Made by a program: the position numbers and the translations under genes. The notes under the pieces are model-generated. The model saw only the letters and a program-made list of their open reading frames with translations. It was not told where the DNA came from and ran no database searches. Positions 52,201-59,304 of a DNA stretch of 64,000 bases are shown one piece after another (the first letter of the stretch is position 1; every line of letters begins with the position of its first letter). The stretch covers positions 1 to 64,000 of the forward strand of contig JAUIRK010000736.1 of the NCBI GenBank assembly GCA_030549495.1. The letters are read 5' to 3'. The DNA is from Nectonema munidae (taxonomy: Eukaryota; Nematomorpha; Nectonematoida; Nectonematidae).

Positions 52201-53105
52201 TAAAAATGGAAACATAATTATACATACTCCATTTTGTTTCTTTTCTCGTTTGCATTCCCTTTTTCTTAAATTTCTAATAGGGCATCATAATATTTAAAAA
52301 AAACCAAACGATATTAAAAATGCGTTTATCTTTTTTTTAAAAAGCTTATCTAATCTAACTTTTAAAAATTAAAAAAAAAAAGTTTTTTTAAAAATTAAAA
52401 TTTTTCTACTTCATTATAATGCCATTTTATTAATACCGGAGTTTTGAAGAGACTTGTAAAATTTCTCTATTATTATATAAACTATAGATTCTTCATAGAT
52501 AGTTAACTATAGATCCTTGAGAGTTCAAATAACCTGCTTGTCATTCATGATGTGTTCCTATTGGTGCATATCTCGTGGTACAAATGAGTTATCTAGTATT
52601 ATTGGCAGTTCTATACGAGATCTGCATCTGACATAAGTCAATCATGTCAAGAAAAATCTTTATTCATATTTTGCTAACAAATATTTTTTTTTATACTTTT
52701 TACAATTAGATCATTGGATCTCTCTTTTTAGAATATAATAAATTGAAATTTAATTCTAGGCTTAAATTTTTTTTTAAAAAGTTTATTTATTTATGTTTGG
52801 AGTTTAACTTTTTAAATTCGATTTTTTCCAGATTTATTCTTTAGCTTTATCCCATAAAATTGCCAAAGATACCATATTCTTATTTGTTCCCCCACAACAT
52901 ATGTTATATATAGAGCACCTTCTGAATTAACCGACTCTTCCATGGATGAAAAAAGTCGTAAAATGGTGGTTATATTCTGAAATTTTGTTCACCTAATTCA
53001 CTGTGATGAGTTTGATAAGTTTCAATTTCAAGGTTTATGTTGTTGCTGTGAGAAGTTCCATTGTGTGTAATCAACATCTGCCAGTGCATAGAAGATTAGA
53101 GCGTC
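19192..53105 (-). CDS. pnt: ETS-family transcription factor, ETS1/Pointed class (multi-exon)
   Basis: Sequence-specific nuclear transcription factor that would bind GGAA-core sites; the class acts downstream of receptor tyrosine kinase/MAPK signalling. Assembled from seven minus-strand exons: 53105-52993, 49798-49595, 46546-46259, 44200-44099, 41701-41583, 30895-30768 and, less certain, 19228-19192. Every junction has GT/AG and the phases chain without a break, giving about 324 residues: PNT/SAM domain 33-100, Ser-rich linker 101-230 with five S/T-P sites (S115, T153, S159, S170, S185), ETS domain from 232 to the end. The ETS half has WTGDGWEFK and [10 protein letters not shown], hallmarks of ETS1/ETS2/Pointed. 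The introns before VAKKW and before FV match what I recall of vertebrate ETS1. Shorter than most relatives, with a very short tail. Untranslated first exon(s) and promoter are not located. Confidence 0.85.
19952..20017 (-). other. possible small exon, unassigned
   Basis: Minus-strand segment between a pyrimidine-rich acceptor (CCTTCCTTTCTTAAAAAG) and a good donor (GTATGT), 66 bp, open in phase 0 as [20 protein letters not shown] plus LE. It is less AT-rich than its surroundings. It does not fit the phase of the ETS exons around it and I do not recognise it. Confidence 0.2.
20521..22832 (+). mobile_element. hAT transposon with BED-finger transposase, nearly whole
   Basis: 2312-bp element with 15-bp perfect terminal inverted repeats (CAGCGTTTCTCAACC) and an exact 8-bp target duplication CTCTGGAG (20513-20520 and 22833-22840). 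It encodes one transposase split into three frames. 20992-21279: N-terminal BED zinc finger (CAQCLHCS, with the H-x5-H half NHRDKLH). 21341-22408: DDE/RNase H region with SLNDTI-like [41 protein letters not shown] and [11 protein letters not shown]. 22405-22677: dimerisation motif [30 protein letters not shown]. Frames shift near 21280, 21395 and 22355. Sequence is otherwise well kept, so it is probably recent. It inserted into an ETS intron. Confidence 0.97.
22916..23210 (+). pseudogene. hAT transposase C-terminal fragment
   Basis: Frame ends with [16 protein letters not shown] (family pattern F-G-S-T-Y-x-C-E-x-x-F-S-x-M-K), and the next frame continues [14 protein letters not shown] (pattern K-S-K-x-R-x-x-L-T-D-x-H-L). 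This is the dimerisation end of a hAT/ZBED-type transposase different from the element just upstream. One frame change near 23150. No ends found. Confidence 0.6.
23515..23612 (+). repeat. SINE family S2, copy 1 (5' part missing)
   Basis: Shares GCTCATAGCTCGACACAA, TTCTCGGTGAAAACAC and AGTACCTTTATGC with the better copy at 31652-31812. The tRNA-like head is diverged or lost (CGGCTTCAAAC remains of the B box). Confidence 0.65.
24306..25138 (-). pseudogene. hAT transposase fragment (hobo/ZBED1-like)
   Basis: Minus-strand frames in order: [16 protein letters not shown] (25105-25060), a Glu/Asp-rich spacer, [14 protein letters not shown] (24955-24915), [25 protein letters not shown] (24790-24745), then [14 protein letters not shown] (24615) and [12 protein letters not shown], ending in an acidic Ser-rich tail (FEDSDKL, 24325). 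These are the ordered blocks of a hAT transposase core. The frame changes several times and the BED finger and dimerisation end are absent. Terminal repeats not identified. Confidence 0.85.
25140..27710. other. long AT-rich intronic stretch
   Basis: About 80% A/T by eye with many homopolymers. Apart from the GTCGGA-rich patch at 25946-26040 nothing is recognisable. It lies in the intron between ETS exons at 30768 and 19228. Confidence 0.6.
27720..27875 (+). repeat. SINE family S4, copy 1
   Basis: Shares CCTCTCAGCTTAACAGTTGA, AAGCATAATGCGAGCATATA and the 3' word GCTTT(G/A)ATATCT with the copy at 28575-28730. The head TCAATGGTTGTTAGGGTG resembles a tRNA A box; the second copy keeps a B-box-like GGGGTTCAATC. 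About 155 bp. Confidence 0.75.
28575..28730 (+). repeat. SINE family S4, copy 2
   Basis: Same order of blocks as 27720-27875, with a clearer B-box-like GGGGTTCAATC at about 28611. It sits inside the inverted-end DNA element, so that element is older than this SINE insertion. Confidence 0.75.
28916..30656 (+). mobile_element. Jockey/CR1-like LINE, 5'-truncated
   Basis: Frames encode an RT from the fingers region: [18 protein letters not shown] (29065 on), [17 protein letters not shown] (29340), [34 protein letters not shown] and the active site [13 protein letters not shown] near 29710, then the thumb and a C-terminal end close to [13 protein letters not shown] (30455-30495). Stops at 29183 and 29810 and later frame changes break it. 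Endonuclease is absent, as usual for 5' truncation. The 3' end holds TTATGTTATGTTATGATAATA. Boundaries come from the split inverted repeat around it, with ACGT present at both junctions. Confidence 0.88.
30768..30895 (-). CDS. pnt: ETS gene exon: C-terminal half of the ETS domain
   Basis: Between acceptor AAATTTAG and donor GTAATT, 128 bp encode [20 protein letters not shown], then [19 protein letters not shown] and YVY plus two bases of Arg. It contains the recognition helix; R291 and R294 of the assembled protein correspond to the two GGA-contacting arginines of ETS1. Starts in phase 0 (joins ...EPDQ) and ends in phase 2. The LINE 3' end lies only about 110 bp away in the adjoining intron. 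Confidence 0.95.
30896..31651. other. intron stretch, no element recognised
   Basis: AT-rich with a GC-richer patch around 31310-31400. No exon or repeat that I can identify. Confidence 0.5.
31652..31812 (+). repeat. tRNA-derived SINE, family S2, best copy
   Basis: Head with A-box-like TAAGGTTGGTTAGATAC and B-box ACATTCGATCCC, then CTCATAGTTCGATACAA, GTGTGCCTTCTCGATGAAAA and GGTACCTTTAC. Two further copies are at 23515-23612 and 44510-44640. Confidence 0.8.
32420..32560 (+). pseudogene. hAT dimerisation-domain fragment
   Basis: One frame reads [19 protein letters not shown] then [18 protein letters not shown] and a stop at 32558, the C-terminal end of a ZBED5-type hAT transposase (pattern Y-x-C-E-x-x-F-S-x-x-x-x-I-K-x-K-x-x-N-R-L). 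Upstream 31850-32420 is open in places but unrecognisable. Confidence 0.75.
32565..33285. other. intron stretch, nothing recognised
   Basis: Ordinary AT-rich sequence; a somewhat GC-richer region near 32700-33050 shows no exon signals I trust. Confidence 0.45.
34864..35690 (+). repeat. tandem array, ~144-bp period
   Basis: The anchor AGAAATGAAACCAGCATGG (with variants) starts near 34865, 34999, 35146, 35299, 35437 and 35583, a period of 135-153 bp. Each unit also has GATTTGGTATAAAAAC, GTAAACCGCAAATTTGA and ACCTCTAAATGCGAAAAC. Units are diverged from each other, so the array is old. Single units also occur in copy A at about 12143 and 15211. Confidence 0.88.
35797..36271. mobile_element. non-autonomous hAT (MITE), 475 bp
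   Basis: Exact 8-bp target duplication ATATAGAC (35789-35796 and 36272-36279). Inverted ends CATTGGTCCCCAAA on the left and CAGAGGTTCCCAAA read inward from the right. The subterminal GGGCCATGGCCCC and AAGGAGCCATA resemble the left end of the autonomous-type hAT at 20521, so the two are probably related. No transposase. Confidence 0.92.
36455..38075. other. intron stretch with a 21-bp G run
   Basis: Mostly AT-rich. A pure run of 21 G lies at 37255-37275 in a GC-rich island (37215-37320), which may be an assembly or polymerase artefact. 37440-37700 is less AT-biased but has no motif I recognise. Confidence 0.5.
38080..39060 (-). mobile_element. family X, copy C
   Basis: Shares with copy B, in the same order and orientation: TATGACAGCTCATGTCA (38200), AAATTCTACTTGCAGTATT (38383), GTAAATTAGGTTTCTCGATA (38436), CAAATTCGTTATCAGTACG (38477), CTCAAAGCTTTCTTATT (38636) and GATAACTCTGACCTATTGAA (38959). 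The tandem array is missing; a pogo relic follows. Confidence 0.65.
39200..40000 (+). pseudogene. pogo-type DDE transposase relic
   Basis: Plus-strand pieces include [15 protein letters not shown] (about 39345-39390; family pattern I-Q-P-M-D-x-G-V), and [20 protein letters not shown] (39870-39935), near a C-terminus with KARKLFQG. Many stops and frame changes separate them. It belongs to a different pogo lineage from the Tiggers at 7.6 and 12-15 kb. Confidence 0.5.
40030..41220. other. intron stretch, one unrecognised minus ORF
   Basis: 40351-40584 minus is open for 77 codons ([18 protein letters not shown]) and looks mildly coding-like, but no family is evident and no splice sites of fitting phase were found. 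Rest is AT-rich. Confidence 0.35.
41225..41345 (+). mobile_element. family X end fragment, copy D (inverted)
   Basis: Reverse complement matches the left-end subrepeat of copies B and C: AGTGGTGATGTTCATTTTT, AATCAATCAAAGCTGTCAA and TATGTCAGTTCATGTCA. About 120 bp only. Confidence 0.6.
41400..41476 (-). repeat. tRNA-like SINE head, family S5
   Basis: Minus strand: A-box-like TTGCTTAGTGCTTAGAAG, then B-box GGATTCGATTCTC. Only one copy seen, about 110 bp from an ETS exon. A tRNA pseudogene is equally possible. Confidence 0.5.
41583..41701 (-). CDS. pnt: ETS gene exon: N-terminal half of the ETS domain
   Basis: Between acceptor GATAG and donor GTAAAA, 119 bp encode [19 protein letters not shown], then [20 protein letters not shown]. 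All three spaced Trp of the ETS fold start here (W238, WTGDGW). Begins in phase 1 and ends in phase 0, as the neighbouring exons need. A second acceptor 17 bp upstream would also stay open (adding MFYLI) but breaks the phase chain. Confidence 0.94.
41702..42515. other. intron stretch, nothing recognised
   Basis: AT-rich; no element or exon seen. Confidence 0.55.
42520..42850 (+). pseudogene. LINE reverse-transcriptase fragment (RTE/R-like style)
   Basis: Shifting frames give [20 protein letters not shown] (pattern K-N-K-G-D-x-x-x-C-x-N-Y-R-G-I-x-L), [12 protein letters not shown] and KKAYDRA (pattern L-E-K-A-Y-D-R-V). At least three breaks in 330 bp. Different lineage from the two Jockey/CR1-like LINEs; exact clade uncertain. 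Confidence 0.75.
43060..43290 (-). pseudogene. hAT dimerisation-domain fragment
   Basis: Minus-strand frame reads [20 protein letters not shown] then [15 protein letters not shown], the C-terminal block of a ZBED-type hAT transposase (Y-L-C-E-x-x-F-S). Remaining transposase not seen. Confidence 0.7.
44099..44200 (-). CDS. pnt: ETS gene exon: linker just before the ETS domain
   Basis: Very good acceptor (TTATCTTTCATTTTTCAG) and donor (GTAAAG) bound 102 bp that encode [20 protein letters not shown] then [13 protein letters not shown]. Phase 1 at both ends: the first two bases complete Glu after the 46259 exon, the last base begins Arg of the 41701 exon. Composition is clearly less AT-rich than the intron. 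No domain; it would precede the ETS domain where ETS1 has its inhibitory helices. Confidence 0.78.
44510..44640 (+). repeat. SINE family S2, copy 3
   Basis: B-box-like GAGTTCGTTCCC followed by GCATCAAGCCCCCTTTCCTC and CATAGTGCGATACAAG, matching 31710-31760. A-box region is diverged. Confidence 0.65.
45505..45785 (+). other. coding-like segment, unassigned
   Basis: After an acceptor-like TTTCTATATTTTTAG (to 45514), the plus strand is open for about 90 codons to a stop at 45783: [38 protein letters not shown], ending MSQRLWR. It lies in an ETS intron on the opposite strand. No family recognised; it could be a nested gene's last exon, a decayed element or chance. Confidence 0.25.
46085..46185 (+). 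repeat. tRNA-like SINE head, family S3
   Basis: A-box-like CAATGGTGAGAGCG and B-box TGTTCGATTCCCC at 46137-46151, at tRNA-like spacing, then TGTGTCCAGCTTTACCGAC. One copy only. I do not see a convincing full cloverleaf, so it is listed as SINE-like or a tRNA pseudogene. Confidence 0.55.
46259..46546 (-). CDS. pnt: ETS gene exon: Ser/Pro-rich linker
   Basis: 288 bp between acceptor ATATTGGTAG and donor GTATAG, phase 1 to phase 1. Encodes a low-complexity linker: [17 protein letters not shown], long Ser/Thr runs, [33 protein letters not shown]. Five Ser/Thr-Pro dipeptides are possible MAPK/CDK sites, fitting a factor controlled by ERK. The plus strand is also open here (46321-46521) as an acidic frame, but only the minus strand joins neighbours in phase. 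Confidence 0.75.
46600..49580. other. long intron stretch, nothing recognised
   Basis: AT-rich with a GC-richer patch at 47990-48120. No exon, repeat family or RNA gene that I can support. Confidence 0.5.
49595..49798 (-). CDS. pnt: ETS gene exon: PNT (Pointed/SAM) domain
   Basis: 204 bp between acceptor TTGCATTTCTTCAG and donor GTATGC. Encodes nearly the whole PNT domain: (D)[60 protein letters not shown]. Pattern agrees with ETS1-type PNT (D-P-x-x-W, W-x-x-W-x-x-x-E-F, G-x-x-L/M-C, F-V/C-G-x-I/V-L/I-W-x-H-L). This domain mediates protein contacts and ERK docking in the class. Starts and ends in phase 1. Confidence 0.93.
50014..50142. mobile_element. piggyBac-type MITE, copy 2
   Basis: 129 bp flanked by TTAA (50010-50013, 50143-50146). 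Inverted ends CCCATTTAAGGCCA and CCCATTTACGGCCA. Internal AGCAGACGATAT and AAAGCAGACGAAG match copy 1 (5692-5822). It seems to sit in an older Tigger-like end (CCGCCTATAACGAAG at about 49950). Confidence 0.9.
50338..50834. repeat. foldback element, ~48-bp arms, 400-bp core
   Basis: Arms 50338-50384 (ATAAATTGAAAATTATAAAG, GCAAGCAAAATGTTTATTTT) and 50786-50834 are reverse complements with only a few mismatches. The core is less AT-rich in its right half and has no coding potential. MITE-like; superfamily and target duplication not determined. Confidence 0.8.
50850..51735. other. intron stretch, nothing recognised
   Basis: Some GC-richer patches (50930-51110) but no motif or exon that I trust. 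Confidence 0.45.
51740..51895 (-). repeat. tRNA-derived SINE, family S1, copy 2
   Basis: Minus strand: GATGGCCTAGTATTCGG head (A box diverged), GCGTTCAAAACCGG (B box diverged), then GACCATCCTTACCATCTGTC and GGATCCGATAGC, matching copy 1 at 15640-15792. More diverged than copy 1. Confidence 0.7.
52157..52275 (+). repeat. 119-bp direct repeat, copy 1
   Basis: Begins ACCCATTGTTCATTGTAAAT and ends TTTTCTTAAATTTCT. A copy of equal length with only a handful of differences lies at 54994-55112. The two bracket the first coding exon of the ETS gene. Confidence 0.85.
52993..53105 (-). CDS. pnt: ETS gene first coding exon
   Basis: Acceptor TTTTTCTGGATTGCAG, then a 16-bp 5' UTR piece with an in-frame TAA, then ATG at 53089. 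Codes for [32 protein letters not shown] and the first base of Asp; donor GTGAAC. Its phase-1 end supplies the G of the Asp that starts the PNT domain (DPKFW). The in-frame stop before the ATG fixes the start. No proline-directed site lies before the PNT domain, unlike ETS1 and Pointed-P2. Confidence 0.75.
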
Positions 53106-53109
53106 CTGC

Positions 53110-56100
53110 AATCCAGAAAAACGTACCATATGTTAATTAAAGTATGCCAAAATTGTAAAAATTCTTTACTCTTACAAACAAATTTTTCCAATAAGCAAAT
53201 GTTTCTCTAATATAAAAAGGATTGTCACATTTACATAAATATTTCATTTACACTCTTGGCCAAATTTTGACTAATGAAATTAATTATTAGTTTTGCCTCC
53301 TGCTACACATAAAATTAAAAAAGTAAATTTATTTCAAAATAAATTTCAATGAAAAAAAGCTAGAAAATACTTTTAAAAATAACTTACATTACTACACCTC
53401 AATCAACTCTTATATTATTTTTATTAATCTAGGGTTCGATATAGAAAGATCAAATTCAAAAATTGATGTAAATAAGTTTTAAAAATTTTTTTTTGAAAAT
53501 TTATAAAACATACTTATTGATTAAATGCACAGATATTTATAAAACTTTTTTCTAAAATTTATTTTTTAATAATTTGTTCTCTAAGGATATCTCTATAAAA
53601 CAACTTCGAAAATATATCATGAAAACTCTTTATTTAAAAATATACCATTCTTTGCTTTTAACGACATCTAAATTTATCGTTGCATACTTCAAAAGGGGGC
53701 CTTCTCTCTATCTTTGTGAGTGCACAGTGTGTTTGTTATTAATTCACATCCTCTAACACTGAAGAAAATAATCAATACTCCTTTCGGTGTATTATTTGTA
53801 TTTGAGCACAAGCCTGGTTACACTATTCAGAGTGAAGTTCAACTTTACACATACAATCTCTCAGTCACAATAGCAAAAGTGGGTTCCGAAAATGCCTTGT
53901 TTGAACGTTTTCTTTTTACGCTTACCCTAGCAACTGTTGTTAACGAGATATTGTTTTACAATTAGTTAGCTAATGATTATAGATATATTTATAATCATGA
54001 ATTTCTTGAAATTGTGATTCAGATAGTCAGAATAACTAGTTATTAGAGAAGAGTTTCCTCAATAAGCCTGAGATAACATATATTGGAATGTAAGGACTAG
54101 TTATTTGTGACGTCCATTGTACAATCCACAGCCCAAACCTACTAAGGAGGAGGAGAAAGGGGCTGGGACAGTTTCTATAAGTGAATTATTTTTTTAGTTT
54201 AATTTCTTTGTGATGTTGGCTAGTTCGAATTTTCTAATTTTCTATTTTTTTCATCGCTATGATCTCTAAGGAAAATAAGGCAAAAATAAATTCATTCTTT
54301 AACAAATTCAAAAATTTTTTTAGAATTAATTGGTTTTTTTTAAAGAGATGTTTTTATTACGCGAATGATTTGAGACTTAACTCTATTTAATAAAAATAAT
54401 TCAAACACTTTTCGCTAAACAGTTGATAAACCGGGAAACTTATTTATAATATATTTTATTGGAATCAGTTTGAATGTAATAAAAAATGAACATTTATTGA
54501 ATATATGTGTCCTGCCTGAAAAAATAAGTAGTAATATTATTAGTTGAATAATTAAAAAAGTAGTAAGTTAATTAATTTTTAATAAATCATTGTATTTAGA
54601 TGGCGTTAATATGCATAATTTATATATTTTAATAATTTTATTATGAAAATTAAACTTAGAATATTTTACATCTAATTATTAATTAAATTTTTAAAAAAAT
54701 TATTATTTTGCAAAAAAAAACTAAAAAATCCGACCTTTTTTAATTTTTTTTTGAATTTTTGGTTATTTATTTAAATTTATTTCCGAAAATTTCAAAATTT
54801 CTACCTTTTCTACTTTTGTGTTCAATGATTTCTCATCTAAAATTAACATTGTGGAATTTTTTATCCGGCCATCTTTTTTTTGGCTAATTCAACATAATAA
54901 AGGCTTTGAAAGTAGTAAAAATTGAAATTAATTCTTCAAAAATGAAAAGATATAAAAATCAGCTATTACATGTTTTGAAATATAAAAATTATTTACCCAT
55001 TGTTCATTGTAAATAAATAGAATCTTACATCTTGCGATAAAAATGAAAACATAATTATACATACTCCATTTTGTTTCTCTTCTCGTTTGTATTTCCTTTT
55101 TCTTAAATTTCTTTAAGAAAAAATATTATAATATTAATTTTATAGCAAAAGTGTGTGTTAATAAATTTCACAATGATTATAGGATAAGTTCAGGATACAT
55201 TATTCTTAAAGATAGCAAAATTTTCGTGAAATTAAAATGGAATTTCTTCTATTGATTTGTTCTAATGTAAAAAAGAACGTTTGATGACTTAAAAAAGGTA
55301 CAAAAATGTTTTCAATCAAATATATCATAATTTAAATTTTATTTTTGCCACACATTTCAGTGCAAACAAAAATAGACTTTATTATAATAGATACAAATCA
55401 CACAAAAAATTCATTTTGCTCAAATTCGGCTATCATATAGAAATCATATTTGCAAAAATTATAATAACAATAATAATAATGATGCATTTTTGGGATAGAT
55501 AGGTCCCAGAGTAAACTTTATCATCAAACTAGTAAACATACGACTGTTTTGCAAGCTAGTAAATGTTTTTTTTTCCCAAAACGAGATAATTTGGAGTCAC
55601 TAACCATAAAGGAATCTACACATATGTAACTTACCTAATTAAAAGATGATTTCTTTTTTTCTTCAGGATTTAATTTGAGATTTTGACTAGCATTTAAACT
55701 CTCAGACTGTTTAAAATCATTAAAATTTCTTTTTTTTTGTGTGTATTTTTATAAGTATCATTATAATATTACATATAAGTTGTACATCTGATAGAAAAAA
55801 TGTATAGACTGTTCAATTTTAGTTTCAAATTTTTATATATATGTTAATTTTTTTATACAACTTCGAATCAGTGATTTATTTCTTTTAAAATTTAGAAATT
55901 AAAATAAAAAATTTGATAAGCTTTATACTTTTTTCTAAAAATTTGCGTAAAAATTATCGGAAAAGCAGTAAATAATTTGGCATATTGAAGTCACCTAAAT
56001 TATGATATGAAAATTGAGAACTTACTTTCCTCTCGTGAGGGAAAAGTTGATGTAATTATGCGTAATATTTGATAAATTTCTTTATCTATAACAATAAAAT

Positions 56101-56695
56101 GCTAATCAAGTTATAAATTTTCTATACAAAATGGTAATGGATGCAAACATAATTTCCTTTTGTCTGTGCACCCATTCTTAAGACATTTTGATTGAAATTG
56201 GCTCAAATTTTGGAGGGATACAAATCATTTCAGGGTTTGGGGCATATAAAAAAAGCGTATTGGAGAATTACCTCTCATTCGTTATGTGAAGAGAATTAGG
56301 CAAATAATAAATTTAACTTCCTTACACTAGAAAGCGCAGAACTTTTTTCTTCAGTAGAGAAAGTGACAATGTAATATTTGATTAGATTTTTATGTAATAA
56401 TCATCTTCTCAACTTCCTATAACGGCTCCCCCTTTTCAAGCTCACATCATGCAAGCGCAACATCGTCATCACCCATGTTCTAAATGTTCCATGTAAATAG
56501 TTTTAATGAGTTTCATTTGCATATCTGCATGCAATTCATGTGTTTAGCGAGAGCTGTCTTGCAACATACACTCAGAAATAGACGAAAGTTACATATCTCC
56601 CATATTCTTTCGTGTATATGCGTGTTTGTAGAAAGTGATTCACTTTCAATCTTCTGAGATAAGTTTGCTTTAGTAGGAGGTATTAGTTTTAGTTT

Positions 56696-56727
<32 letters not shown>

Positions 56728-58239
56728 AGGAGTCGATTCCCCCTTCAGGCAAAACATGGATAACTTCTACATTGATAACTCACAAATTACTCACTAAAAC
56801 TTTTTAACGTTAACTAGTAGCGAGAAAAGAAGTGTGTATTAATAAATACCTTCTTATCATCTTTCTGTGAATTCAAGAAATTTGAGCAATTTTTGGAGTA
56901 TATTTGAGGAATGCCCTACGGAAAAAGTCTTTCACACTTGAATACGAGTTGGAAAAACATGAACATTCATCACGTTGATAAAAGAAAAATTTATATCTGG
57001 AATAAATCAAGGAATTGAGGAGAATTGGGTGCTCTATGATTCCGAATCCTATAAGGATAAAGAACAAATTTTTTAAGCCCTCGTTCTAAAATTTCTTGTT
57101 TTCACGATTTAGATAAGCTTTTTCATGTAAATGTTATTGATTTTTTAAATTTATTTATTTAAATAATTTTTTTTTAAATAACCAAACCGAGTTTTTAGTG
57201 AAAATTGATCGATTTAGTAGATACAGCAAATTGTCTGTTTTAATTTATTAAAAAATACGTCAAAATTGATCTATAAGTTTTACATCTAATATAGAATTTT
57301 TTTTAGAATATTCAATTTTAGTTTCAAATGTTTATATATATATATATTAATTTTTTTATCCAGCTTGCAAAATCGTCTAACCCATTGTAATGTTCATAAT
57401 ATTGGAAGTTATATATCAAGCAAAATTATGATTCGTATACGCTAATTCAGATTTTACTGATTCCGAAATTTGAAACTAAATAGCCTAGAACAAAATTAAA
57501 ATGTGTAAAAAAGTATTAAACAACAAAAGATTAAGAAAAAAATACTAAGTTTAAATTTTAACATTTATTTTATCAAAATTTCAAAGTTGTAAGTTTATCA
57601 AGAAGGAGAAGATTTTGAAAAATATCAACATTTAAACCATTGGTTCATTTCTTACTATTTTCATCATATTTTATCATTTATCTATGAAATTTCATTAATA
57701 GATTCCTTATTAAAACTACCAAAAATTAAATATAAAAATTGTATTTAAGTTTTTTTTTATTTGGACAAAAAAACAGAGAACTTTTGTAATATTATAAAAT
57801 CGTTTGAAAAATTTGGAACTCGAAGCCATAAAGACCTATTTTTGATAACAAAGATTTTTGCTCGTAAGGTTACATCTACATTAAAAATACAGACCTCAAA
57901 TTCAGTAGTAAGATCTATTGAGCTACCCCTTAAAAATCTCCTCTTATAACCGAGGATACACCTACCCCAATTTAAAAGCTTAGAGCTAAAACATGAGGTT
58001 GAAGAACTTTTAAAACCATTACATTCACACCATCCTTACTTCCTTGATTTGAAAGAACTTATGTTCCCCAATGATAAACGTTGCCAGGATAAGACTGAGC
58101 TGACATTGTGTATTTATCATAATAACTGGAAAAATAAGTAACCAAATGTGTTTTGTGAAAATAGAGTTGAAATTATTCAATTTTAAAATAAATCAGATAT
58201 ATGCATTTTTTATGTCGCTGATAACATTTTTGGTCCTAG
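53110..58239. other. upstream region of the ETS gene, no coding exon found
   Basis: AT-rich. Contains the 119-bp repeat copy at 54994-55112, a (TG)n microsatellite at 56697-56728 and a less AT-rich patch 56400-56780 that could hold the ETS promoter or an untranslated exon. An 81-codon plus-strand ORF at 53720-53965 is unrecognised. Confidence 0.45.
54994..55112 (+). repeat. 119-bp direct repeat, copy 2
   Basis: Same length and orientation as 52157-52275, about 95% alike by eye. Ends are not inverted repeats; identity of the family is unknown. Confidence 0.85.
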
Positions 58240-58539
58240 GAGTTCCTCGGTACCCGAACATTTGGCCGAAAGACAATTGGCCGTCAGATATCTGACCTAA
58301 TGGACATTTAGCCGACGTACATTTGGCCGAACAGACATTTCACAGAACGGACATTTGACAGAACAGACAATTGATCTTTCGGCCAAATGCCAGGACACGG
58401 TAAAGCATCTATGTAATGAATCACTCTTGCTCACTCAGGACTAATTTACTATCTTTTTGTAGGTTATAAGGGTCTAACTGACCCACAAAAAACTGCCCCA
58501 CAATCTTCTATTTTATGGTTGGATTTGAAAATATGCTAT

Positions 58540-59180
58540 ACTATAATATTCTATACTAACATCGATTCTAAGACTAACAATATTCTAACTATGGTAAACC
58601 GAACTATAAAACTAACAATATTCTAACTATGCTAAATCTAACTCTAAAACTAACAATATTCTAACTATACTAACACTAACAATATTCTAACTATGCTAAC
58701 ACAAACGTTAAAACAATATTCTAACTATACTAACACCAACTCTAAAACTAACAATATTCTAACTATACTAAAACTAACTCAAACAATATTCTAACTATAC
58801 TAACACCAACCAGGGCCGGCCTTACGCCACTGCAACCTATGCAGCCGCAATGGATCCCGCGCTTCTCATTTTTCATTTTGATATTTTGTATGATTTCGCT
58901 AAATGCAAGCTTCGTAAAGTAAAGTTACTTTGACCGTCATTTTGTGTTAATGAAAAAGTAATAAAACAAATCCCTTTTCTTTTTTTCAAAATCTTATTTC
59001 TCACTTTTAATATTTTTTCCTACCCACACTGAGCCCCCCGCAATCCATTTTGCATAGGGCCCCGCGAACACTAGGCCCTGACACTAACAATATTCTAACT
59101 ATACTAACACTAACAATATTCTAACTGTACTAACACCAACTCTAAGACTAACAATATTCTAACTATACTAAATATTTATT
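58540..59180 (+). repeat. minisatellite inside the Mutator-like element
   Basis: Irregular array of units of about 25-38 bp containing AACAATATTCTAACTATACT, often with AACACCAACTCTAAA. It is interrupted by the hAT MITE at 58811-59080. Confidence 0.9.
58811..59080. mobile_element. non-autonomous hAT (MITE) within the minisatellite
   Basis: 270 bp, ends CAGGGCC at both termini in inverted order (CAGGGCCGGCCTTACGCC left, CAGGGCCTAGTGTTCGCG right). Flanked by ACACCAAC and ACACTAAC, an 8-bp duplication with one difference, though the host repeat itself contains similar words. Higher GC than the host array. Confidence 0.85.
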
Positions 59181-59304
59181 CTAAATTCTAAAATCCATTC
59201 TAAATGTTTATTCGATCAAATGTCCGTTTGGTGAAATGTCGGTTCGGTCAAATGTCTGTCGGCCAATTGTCTTTCGGTCAAATGTCCGGGCACGGAGTTC
59301 CTCT

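Larger units (their letters stand above)
58249..59294. mobile_element. Mutator-like element with 9-bp target duplication
   Basis: GAGTTCCTC occurs at 58240-58248 and 59295-59303. Inverted ends of about 95 bp start GGTACCCGAACATTTGG (left) and CGTGCCCGGACATTTGA (right, read inward), and are themselves built of ~16-17-bp repeats of ACATTTGGCCGAACGG. The core is a minisatellite (58540-59180, unit with ACTAACAATATTCTAACTAT). No transposase, so non-autonomous. The 9-bp duplication and long repeats suggest Mutator, but hAT (8 bp) is not excluded because the boundary is ambiguous by one base. Confidence 0.8.

Noticed and set aside
56513-56752. 79-codon minus ORF with Thr-His repeats
   Set aside because: The repeat is the (TG)n microsatellite; no other support for coding.
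58540-59180. AATATTCTAACTA repeats considered as telomeric or centromeric
   Set aside because: Unit length is irregular and the array is enclosed by transposon ends with target duplication.
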